DNA from: Aporrectodea caliginosa
Taxonomy: Eukaryota > Annelida > Clitellata > Crassiclitellata > Lumbricidae
Length of the DNA stretch: 64,000 nt
NCBI GenBank assembly: GCA_020284085.1
Contig: JACEVL010000052.1
Span: 152,001-216,000 of the forward strand
Reading direction: 5' to 3'
Positions 56,190 through 64,000 of this stretch are shown here, one piece after another. Below the pieces are notes generated by a model. It worked only from the letters and a program-made list of their open reading frames with translations. It made no database searches and was not told the DNA's origin. A program made the position numbers and the translations under genes. Every line of letters begins with the position of its first letter. The stretch's first letter is position 1.

Positions 56190-57135
56190 TGTATTAGTGA
56201 CTGAGACCTATTGCTAAAGAAAATGATTGTTTAGCCAATACACCATAAAGTACTCTAGGTATGAAATTTCGATCATCCCTATCCGGCAGAGTAAAATCAT
56301 GAGGCCGGGGTCGCAGATTATAATGACGAGTAATTATTGGTGGAAACAGTGAACGTAACACATGGAAATCGTTCCTTATCACTGCCTTTAGTAGACTGGC
56401 GTCAGCATCAGACACCAGCTGATCGATATCCGGTGAGTTAGGAGGAAGATATCCAGCATGCTTGATTCGCCGCAGAAGTCTATCGATTCGTTTTCGGTCT
56501 TCAGCCGTTGTAAGACCCCACCAGGCTGGAGCGGCGTAAGTCAATCGAGAGACGACAGTTGCCTCAGCAACCCGGCAGAGGGCGCCACTGGGAAGACCAT
56601 TAGACCTGAGTATTCTAAGAGCGTGTAAAGCTCCACTACAGGAGACAAGGACTTCCTCCACGTGATTGGTGGCTCGAAGGTCAGAAGTTATGGTTACACC
56701 TAGGATCTTAATGGTAGAAACACGTTCGAGTCCCTCCAACGCTTGAGGTGGCAATATTTTACGGTTCCGGGTAATAATCATCTAGCGTGTTTTTCGAACG
56801 TTCAGACGCAGATTGTTTGCCGTCGCCCATTGCTCAACAGACAGAAGCTCTTCACTGATGGTGTTCCGCATTGAAGATCCGACCAGAAGGTAAGTATCGT
56901 CGGCATATTTAGACATGATGTTTTCACGGTTCCTTGGGTGTAGATCCGATCCATTAACATCATAGGCAGACGGACCGAAGCCACTACCCTGTACAATACT
57001 GGCATTGATTCTGGCTATAGATGATAACAGACCACGATAACGATTACGAGTACGTAGTTCGTACGGGAACTTTCTCGCATCTAGCGTTTCGAATGGCGTC
57101 TTTAATTCGTAAAGCGTGAAGTTTTCATTCACGCT
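56190..57135 (-). pseudogene. LINE reverse transcriptase C-terminal half with one internal stop
   Basis: Two minus-strand frames abut in the same phase at 56781: NASIVQGSGFGPSAYDVNGS, SKYADDTYLLV (intact YADD near 56891-56907) and WATANNLRLNVRKTR, then a TAG, then KILGVTITSDLRATNHVEEV, RLTYAAPAWWGLT and NLRPRPHDFTLP. A single stop at 56780-56782 is the only visible defect. The start is 5'-truncated near 57135 and looks scrambled before SSIARINAS. This belongs to the jockey/CR1 superclade. Confidence 0.88.
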
Positions 57136-57193
57136 GTATCAGTGGTAATTTCTCTTTAACGACCCTGTATTACAACAAAGTAAGAATCGTAGA

Positions 57194-57195
<2 letters not shown>

Positions 57196-57285
<90 letters not shown>
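57196..57285. repeat. (CT)n microsatellite
   Basis: Pure CT run of about 90 bp. Confidence 0.97.
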
Positions 57286-57290
<5 letters not shown>

Positions 57291-57390
57291 TAAGCAGGTG
57301 CTCTGCGCTTGGCTGTCGAGTGGCGCTTTAGAAGTTAGGAGATCACGAGAGTATTTTTTCATATAATATGTCAAACAATGCTATATTAGA

Positions 57391-57540
57391 GGTCCTGAGT
57401 GGCCGAGTGGGTTGGTAGCCCGCTCTCCACGCCGGCGGCCCGGGTTCGCTTCCCGGTCGGTCGGTTTATCAGAGATTAATTTCTCGGATCTTTACTGCGG
57501 GTGGCTCGGTCGCAATATAAACGTGGAGTACAATACAATA
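57391..57540 (+). mobile_element. tRNA-derived SINE (family SINE1)
   Basis: A box tggccgagtgg (57400-57410), B box ggttcgcttcc (57443-57453), same body as 18129-18277. The 3' tail (acaatacaatacaacac) is present here but missing in the other copy. Confidence 0.88.
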
Positions 57541-57565
57541 CAACACAATACAACACATTACAACT

Positions 57566-57794
57566 GGGGCGCGGTGGTATAGGGGTATGTTCGGTGCCTT
57601 GCAGCGGTAGGGTTGCGGGTTCGAATCCACCTCAAAAGCCGCCGCGTAGGGACCCTGGGCAAGTCCTTCACTCGCAATTGCTCATGCGCTTCGGCGTGAA
57701 ACTCCGATTCAGCGTCCGCGCAGTAGTCGGGAGCGCCTCTGAATGGGAAATCTGGTAGGGGCGCTATAACAAGTGTTCAAATACAATACAATAC
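57566..57794 (+). mobile_element. tRNA-derived SINE (family SINE2), best-preserved copy
   Basis: A-box-like tggtataggggta, B box ggttcgaatcc (57619-57629), CORE-like body (gggaccctgggcaagtcctt), then the LINE-type 3' end: ggagcgcctctgaat, ggggcgctataac and an (ATACA)n tail. It abuts SINE1, whose tail ends 26 bp earlier. Confidence 0.92.
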
Positions 57795-57799
57795 TGGGG

Positions 57800-58850
57800 C
57801 ACGGTAGTCAAAGCGCTCGCGTTAGACACCTCTAGAACGATAGAAAAACATGATATATAGAACTGAATCGCATGAGTATAATGAATTGTTGCATGGAATG
57901 AATCATAGCCGTATTTTCCGTGTTTATAATATGTACAGTATGTATGAGCACTTGTAATAGCAGGGGTGGATCCAGGGGGAGGGGCAATCCGGCCATGCCC
58001 CCCCATCTGAAATTTACACAGGACGTGGCCCCATCGCAAAGTAGACTATGTTCACTCTGTGATCTTTCGTGAAGAAAAGAAAGTGAGGATATATAATAAA
58101 TAAAATATATTATTTTTGTACAACTAAATAGCTTCTGTCTCTGAAATTTCAAAATATCAAATTTTAAAATGTTGTGTTCCTTGGACATTTAGAAAAACTC
58201 CATATACTACATGGATTCCCGATGAGGTAGTTGAATCCTTCTTGCTTGGTTTTTGTTAACTATTTCTGCTCAGTCCTGCAGTATGGTAAGCAATTCGTTT
58301 ACCTTAAAGCTTATGGCGTTCCTGAAAATTGAACGTATATTCTAGGTTTTATATTAATTTCAATAAATGTCTGGTTTCCTACTACTGTCTGCAGTCAAAC
58401 TCAAACACGACTCAAGCAACATCTTAGCTACGAGTGACATCTGATTCCTATCAGTTTTGAAATAAAAGAGTAATTTGTTCACATGACAGCCTAAAATGAA
58501 ACCATTGCAGTGTGGAAATTCAAACAATTTTAAAGACCTCTCCCCTGTCGAAACCGCACGATCGCTTTAGAAAAAACGTCTAAATTTATATTTAGGCCTA
58601 GTATTTTAATTGCTTGTGAGTAGAACTGTTGTCCAGTTATAGTGTGAAACTTTCGATAACACAATTCTCTACTTAGACACCTTTATAACGGTTCCTACCG
58701 ATACAATATATTAATTAACCGCGTAATTTTAAAGAAATTAGTTAGTTCTGAACAATGTCGAAGTCAACGGCCACAGGATTTTTCTACGGAGACCTAAAGA
58801 AAAATCTATAATATTATGGTCCTTAAATGGGGATTTAAAAGGCGTGATGT
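57800..58850. other. M1, unclassified AT-rich sequence and an M4 fragment
   Basis: Minus M1 at 57827-57859. A sudden G-rich start (caggggtggatccaggggg) at 57961 and ...cctctcccctg at 58543-58553 could be transposon ends, but no TSD was found. From about 58554 the M4 sequence gtcgaaaccgcacgatcgc follows, with minus M1 (58678-58710) and minus M2 near 58775. Confidence 0.45.
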
Positions 58851-58854
58851 CCAG

Positions 58855-59110
58855 GTTAAAACTGGTAGAAGGGGTAGCAACAGATTCTCAGCCGACTGTC
58901 GTGTGAGAAGGGTAGGCTAATTCTACCCGTCCCATTCGTTTAACATCGGAACTGATGTATACGACCAATCGCATCGATGATCCGTCGGGGTTCTATACTC
59001 GACTCTTGATACTAACAAGTTGTAAACTATTTCGGGTTTGGAGGCCTTTGAACCCGATTATTTGTAGTTATTCCTGGATTGAACGCTCATTGTTCTTTCG
59101 TCCGAAGGGA
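58855..59110 (+). repeat. Module R2
   Basis: aaaactggtagaaggggtagc, ccaatcgcatcgatgatccg and tttggaggcctttgaacccg. Followed by M2 near 59115 and only a short CT run. Confidence 0.7.
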
Positions 59111-59159
59111 GAGTTTAACGACATCTTACGGCTGCTCTACACTCTGTCTTTCTTTCTGT

Positions 59160-59735
59160 CGTTCAGCAAGAAAAGGTGTTTAAGCAAATGCCACATTATA
59201 AGTAGATTTCATTGATTACTGACATCTTATGGCTGCCATGGACGTTGACGTCAACCTAACATTGGTGTTTCGTAAGGAGTAGAGCCGATTCCTTCAGGTC
59301 AAAGGTTACTGCTTGAACGGAAAATTTTATATATAGAATCAGTCTCGGCTGATCGCACATAATGCGTACATTTCAAGCATTAACATCTTACGGCTGCTAT
59401 ATATAAGGTTTAACGTTTTCTCTGCGAAACAATAGATTATTCTGTGGTTTCATTCCAGTGTCTTTGATGCGGGACAACATCTTATTCACGAGCACTGCGT
59501 CGATTCAGAGGGATTGTCCAAAGGGTACTTCGAAGGAGGTCAGTCCGGTTGACGTCTTTAAACTTTATTATTGAGTTTCAGTTAATTTTGGTAGGACTTT
59601 CTTCCACCAACTTTCTTTTGCTTTCGACTCGGCGAAATGGATATGCTGCGGTTAACAAATCCAGTTTATATAGCATTGATGAATAGCGATTTAAAGGTGT
59701 GTAAGCAGATTGTAACATTGTTTTTATCATTGAGA
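59160..59735 (+). repeat. Module R1, compact copy ending in M1
   Basis: R1 blocks in order (gatttcattgattactgac, gaggtcagtccggttgacg, ctttattattgagtttcag), closing with M1 (TATATA at 59667, GGTG at 59696, 29 nt). Confidence 0.6.
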
Positions 59736-59764
59736 GATTGACGACATCTTACAGTTGCCTGAAT

Positions 59765-60030
59765 AGTTGACCTCTCTGTCTCTGTCTCTGTCTCTGTCTC
59801 TGTCTCTGTCTCTGTCTCTGTGTCTGTCTCTGTCTCTGTCTCTGTCTCTGTCTCTGTCTCTGTCTCTCTCTGTGTCTCGCTCTCTGCGTCTCTGTGTCTC
59901 TGTGTCTCTTTCTCTGTCTCTGTCTCTCTCTCTCTCTGCCTCTCTGTCTCTGTGTTTCTGTCTGTCTCATTCTCTATCTTTCTCTGTCTGTGCCTGTATC
60001 TGTTTCTCTGTCTATATCTGTCTGCTTCTC
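59765..60030. repeat. (TGTCTC)n microsatellite, about 265 bp
   Basis: Almost pure tctctg array at first, decaying downstream. All frames across it are compositional. Confidence 0.95.
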
Positions 60031-60339
60031 ATATGGCATAGAACAGTTTTCAGTTTCACCGAACGGTGTGAATTGACTTTTTAATTTAGTGTCACAGACC
60101 TGCAGGAATTTTTCTACAACAGGAGGACCGTTGCCAAATTTATTGATTATTTCTCTTTTTCGTTTTCGATCACCTAAATTACTCAAATATGCATTAAAAT
60201 TTATTTAAATGCATGTTTAGCCAATTCTATGACTACATTTCCCAATAAATGCTAGCCTAATAAGTTTGCAATGACTTTTTAAAATATGATAGCCATTTCT
60301 TGATCCAGAGACAATTTAATTCAGTTTGCTGACTGGCAA

Positions 60340-60395
60340 CTGAGGGCTCACGGACCGACACTGGTCCGCGGACCACCACGTTGGGAAGCACCGGC
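60340..60395. mobile_element. Lone hAT-like terminus
   Basis: gtccgcggaccaccacg then ttgggaagcaccgg resembles one end of a hAT element (reverse complement of the CAGTGCTTCCCAAC type). The opposite end was not found. Confidence 0.4.
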
Positions 60396-60514
60396 ATAGC
60401 ATACCTCTAAATTGCTGTCAAAAAATGCTATATAGTTTTGGATGAGGGTAGCCTAACGTCCTCATTAGACAACTTTGAAATGCTATTAAATTATGTTATA
60501 ATTATACTGTAGAT

Positions 60515-60855
60515 CAGTGCTGTCCAACCTTTTTGACACCGCGGGCCACCGAAGAAGTAATTTTTGAAGCCGAGGGCTCAAAAGCAGCGACTAAAATTTA
60601 TTGAAAATTATTAACTGTATTATAATTAATTATGGAGTTATCATAATAATGAATGCGTCTTGGGAACTGGATTTTGTGTACACATTGTCAAATGATAAGC
60701 CAAGTAACGAACGAATATAGCTATGCAAGTAGGCCAGTGACTGTCTTTTACATAATTTTAACAGAAATTGCAAATATTTAGCGAGCTGCGGCGGGCCACT
60801 TAGAATCTGTCGGCGGGCCGCATGCGGCCCGCGGGCCGCGGGTTGGACAGCACTG
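60515..60855. mobile_element. hAT-type MITE (341 bp) with perfect 8-bp TSD
   Basis: Ends CAGTGCTGTCCAACC and its reverse complement. Flanks are CTGTAGAT at 60507-60514 and 60856-60863. GC-rich subterminal cgcgggcc/ggcccgcgg blocks are typical of this hAT group. The 79-codon minus frame inside is not recognisable as transposase. Confidence 0.95.
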
Positions 60856-60863
60856 CTGTAGAT

Positions 60864-61134
60864 ATTCAATCATTATGAATCAGAGATGCCTAAGCGATTA
60901 AATGGATCGAATTGCAATAGCCTATTACGTGAGGTCAAGGAGATTATTGATCACATCCTACCTGAATGCAAGAAAGAAGATATTTTTTATCTCTAAGTTA
61001 TTAAGACATAACTGTCATTTACATAAAATGAAATTTCTATTAAAAACCTTCAAACAATAACTATATTTCTAAAAGTCCAAGCTACCGCAATCATTCCAAA
61101 GGTTTAGCGACATCTTATGGTTACATAATATTAC
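60864..61134. other. Short filler, M2 at its end
   Basis: AT-rich sequence. An M2 motif (tttagcgacatcttatggtt) lies near 61104, directly upstream of the piggyBac-like element. Confidence 0.5.
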
Positions 61135-61138
61135 TTAA

Positions 61139-62098
61139 CCCTCGGGCTACCAAGGGGGGGGGTTGCCACCCCCCCTAGGTTTTTTCATCTCAAACTTTTT
61201 CCGTATGGAATAAAAATTTGACCTTTTACATAGCTGTAGGGGGTTCATTTACACACGTTTTGAGGTAAAATGTGAGATGATATCTCACACCGTTCAAAAG
61301 TTATACCCAATATACCCGAGGTACCAGGGGGGGTGGATACCACCCCTAGATTTTCGAGTATATCTTATCCGTCATTTAATATTAAGAGAAACAAATTATA
61401 CCATTCTATAGAGGGAATGTGGGGCTACATTTCTATGGTCACTGAGTTGACCTGAGACAACCGGAAGTGCTCAAAATAAATAATAATACGCGTAATATGC
61501 GTGAAAAATGGCTGAATGGAAGCACTCCCCCTTAGTTTTTTGTCTGTAGCATATTCATTTGTCTTTCTGGACAGAGAAACAAAGATACCATTCTTTAGAG
61601 GGAATGTAGGGCTTCATTTGCATACCTACATCTTTGTCTTTTGAATACCGGAAGTGATCAAAATAAATAATAATACGCGTAATCTGTGTGAAAATCGATG
61701 AATACAGCATTACAACGTAAACTGATATATATGTATGGATATATATGTATGGATGTACATTTTTACTATATAAACATGTGCAGGGATGATTGTGTGTATC
61801 TTTTATACATAGATTAGTTTCAAAACACACATAATCTTATATTTGTTTATCCAAAAAGTACAAAATGTACGCAATAATATACAATATTGCTAATTAATGG
61901 GTTCCGTTGTTAAAAGTGATGTAATTTCGAGGTGCATTCACATAATGTACAACTAAATATACCATTCTGTGCAGAAATGAATGCTGAATCCATTGCTATA
62001 TTACAAGTTATGATATGTAAAACCAAACACGAAATCCAGGGGGTGGTAACCACCCCCCTTGGTAGCCAGTGTTACAAAAAAGCTTGGTAGCCCTAGGG
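61139..62098. mobile_element. piggyBac-like MITE, copy 2 (960 bp)
   Basis: Same termini as copy 1 (CCCTCGGGCTACCAAG ... CTTGGTAGCCCTAGGG). TTAA lies at the left (61135-61138) and a one-base variant TTTA at the right. It is about 97% identical to 37307-38271 by eye. No transposase. Confidence 0.87.
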
Positions 62099-62295
62099 TT
62101 TACACTTGCAAAGACTAATCAGTCGCTGCTTGAATGGATCCGAAGTCTATCGTTGACTTTGAGAGAAATTATTTTGAAGAGTTCTCGCTGTTCCTTTGGT
62201 TTAGTCAAACCATTCAGAGTTGATTTAAGTTGCTGGCTGAGCGAAAATTTACATTTATATATTAACTCGGTAAATGCTACTTAAAGATGTCTAAG

Positions 62296-62610
62296 TATTG
62301 TATTGTATTGTATTGTATTGTATTTATAAATTTATAAAGCGCCTCTCACAGTGAACACCAATCAGAGGCGCTCCCAGTGCGAAAGACTCCGAGCGAAAAG
62401 AGTGGTCTTAAGACAACGAAAAGACGCACCTGGCCCACCAGGTAGCATCAAAGAGCGGGTTGATGAAGGTAGTTGGTTCCGTAGTGAAGGGCCAATGAAG
62501 GCAAACGCTCGAGATTTAGCCATAGTAGTCCTCGCTTGTGGGACAAGAAGGTCAAGGCGATCAAGTGAGCGAAGCGGACGGTGAGAGGTGGCGGAGTGGC
62601 CTAAATCGCA
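62296..62610 (-). pseudogene. LINE ORF2 C-terminus and 3' end, minus strand
   Basis: Minus-strand frame 62362-62607 has SHRPLRSLDRLDLLVPQART and AFAFIGPSLRNQLPSSTRSL, the C-terminal signature of the LINE at 256-1363. The 3' hairpin and an (ATACA)n tail follow. It sits inside an M1 motif (gatgtctaag ... atcgcacattg). Confidence 0.85.
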
Positions 62611-62624
62611 CATTGTTATTAGAT

Positions 62625-63230
62625 TTTAATGATTTACGACCTCTTAAGTCTTCCGTTGATGTCAAACTAACATTGGCGTTTCCTAATGGGACAAAACGAT
62701 TCTGTCAATTCCAAGGTTAAACGTCTTCTCTGGGAAAACATGTGTGGTTTCTATTCTGGGTCTTTATTGCATTTCACCGTTTGGTCGATTGTTGCAGGAA
62801 AGTCATAATAAAAGTGTTCTCAGTATTTGTGGAAAAGGGTAAAACTGCAATATTGAACTTGTCCCGCTTTAAGAATAGTATGGTATTGATATATCTAGGT
62901 TAGATCACAGATGACATAATTCCGCGTGTGTGCAAGTTAGCATCTGCTTGTACTTCATATTTTGTTTTTGTACTCTATACCTTTATGGTAAATTTCGATA
63001 TCATCACAGTTTTTCATCGACTTTTGTGGCAGTATCCTACGATCGTATTTGACTCCAACACTTTAAACTATATTACTGAGTTTCAGTTCATTTCGATAAG
63101 ACTGTCTTTCATCGACTTTTTGCTGTTAACTTTCTGCGCACTTACACCTGTTGCAGTTACGGATAAGCCATTTTATATAGGTTCATTTAATAACGATTTA
63201 AAGGTGTGTAAGCGAACGGTGACATTAAAT
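62625..63230 (+). repeat. Module R1, fifth copy, ending in M1
   Basis: acgattctgtcaattccaagg, gtactttctac-like blocks, and M1 with TATATA at 63174 and GGTG at 63203 (29 nt). Confidence 0.6.
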
Positions 63231-63299
63231 TTTTGAGAGTTTGACATGCATTCTTGAGACTGGCACTAGTGACGGTTTAGCTTAGGTGGTTAACTTATT

Positions 63300-64000
63300 A
63301 TTAATTAGGCACTGAATTTGCACAACTGCCTGACATAAGGATTTGATGCAAATTAAACAAGATTATTCAACAGCAACAAGTGCACAAAAACAGTCACAAA
63401 TGCACAATTCATATAATTCCATTTCTAATTACGATTATAATTATGACATGAGATTTCAATTCTACTTTGAGAATTGGAAGAGATTATATATTAATCTCCA
63501 GTTTAATGACAATAAGTGGAGGATTAATAATTGATCGTTTTCAGGTTTCAAAGTTGAATGAGACGATAATGAGGATTAAATAGCGTCGTGGAATCAGATT
63601 TTAAATCTACTCAGAGACGTTAGCTTTTTATTAAACAGAGGTATTGTTAGTTGTTATTGGGTTTTATTAATCGCTTTCAGGTTTTCAAAGTGGAATTCAC
63701 ATAGCGTCGTTTACATCCGGGATCAAACATCCACTGGACATCTATCTCTGGACAACCCATCTGATACGACGCAGCGCTCGTGAATAAGCTGGTGCCCAGC
63801 GCTTAGCTTTAGAGTAGCGCTGTAGAAATGTGGAGTTTACTGATTACGATTACGTCACGTTTGCCATTGTGCACGAGGATGCCTGTTTGTATGCCGATCG
63901 TTTCTTAATTCGGAGATTACAATCTCTAGCCAACACGGGATCCTTAAAATTGTGTGGCACCCATTCAAGCGAGGCAGCCGTGGTGAATGATCTCACCAGA
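63300..64000 (+). repeat. Modules R4, SINE5 and M4 up to the window end
   Basis: R4 at 63300-63540, SINE5 end with gattacgattacg at 63730-63870, and M4 from about 63920 (ggtgaatgatctcacc). This repeats the order seen at 22080-22640. Confidence 0.62.

Noticed and set aside
57391..57470. Possible functional tRNA-Ser/Leu gene (and similar heads at 18129, 38424, 51846, 55573, 57566)
   Set aside because: A and B boxes are present, but the acceptor arms do not pair as a full cloverleaf and each head continues into a repeated SINE body.
57961..58553. Possible hAT-like element with CAGGGG termini
   Set aside because: The ends match for only a few bases and the flanking 8-mers differ, so there is no TSD to support it.
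59749..60084. Ser/Leu- and Arg/Gln-rich frames across the CT tract, likewise 49553-49972
   Set aside because: Compositional frames over (TGTCTC)n repeats.

Overview
This is eukaryotic, almost certainly animal, DNA. It holds no recognisable host protein-coding gene, no functional tRNA or rRNA gene and no CRISPR array. It is an AT-rich, repeat-saturated interval. The only intact protein-coding unit is a long terminal repeat (LTR) retrotransposon at 3695-11354. Nearly everything else is decayed LINE, SINE and DNA-transposon sequence, microsatellites, and a set of recurring non-coding modules. The lineage cannot be fixed from the sequence. The intact element has the Gmr1-type domain order (integrase before reverse transcriptase), which is known mainly from deuterostomes, so a marine deuterostome such as a tunicate, echinoderm, hemichordate or fish is a reasonable guess, not a conclusion.

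Layout. 1-2.2 kb: a broken CR1/L2-like LINE on the minus strand with a partly duplicated segment. 3.7-11.35 kb: the complete Ty3/gypsy element with 1,138-bp LTRs that look identical apart from the first four bases. 11.7-12.1 kb: a small hAT element with a perfect 8-bp target-site duplication (TSD). 12.9-13.6 kb: a LINE tail. 15.2-16.0 kb: a Tc1/mariner derivative with 209-bp terminal inverted repeats. 18.8-20.2 kb: a 5'-truncated RTE-like LINE with a 12-bp TSD. 23.5-25.2 kb: a hAT element nested in another hAT element nested in a dispersed repeat. 28.2-31.5 kb: two 5'-truncated copies of one LINE. 37.3-38.3 and 61.1-62.1 kb: two copies of a 960-bp piggyBac-like element. 38.4-39.2 kb: a tRNA-derived SINE ending in a very long (ATT)n tract. 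41.6-48.2 kb: several RTE-like tails, one inserted antisense into another. 54.2 kb: a 57-bp LINE micro-insertion with an 11-bp TSD. 56.2-57.1 kb: a LINE reverse-transcriptase pseudogene with one stop. 57.4-57.8 kb: two tRNA-type SINEs. 60.5-60.9 kb: a further hAT MITE.

Between these lie non-coding modules that recur in a broadly conserved order. I call them R3, R2, a CT-rich run, R2', R1, R4, SINE5 and M4; they are seen near 16-22.8 kb, 49.2-52.7 kb and 58.6-64 kb, and partly near 25-27 and 40-44 kb. Two short motifs run through them. One (called M2) reads TTTAACGACATCTTATGG; on the opposite strand it lies at the 3' end of LINE insertions whose TSDs are visible. The other (called M1) is a TATATA-like box followed at a nearly invariant 29 nt by GGTGTSTAAG, with a highly variable spacer, on both strands. 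The M1 motif is the least explained signal in the window.

The functional picture is of a transposon graveyard with one apparently very recent insertion. The LINEs supply the reverse-transcription machinery, and the SINEs carry LINE-like 3' hairpins and tails.
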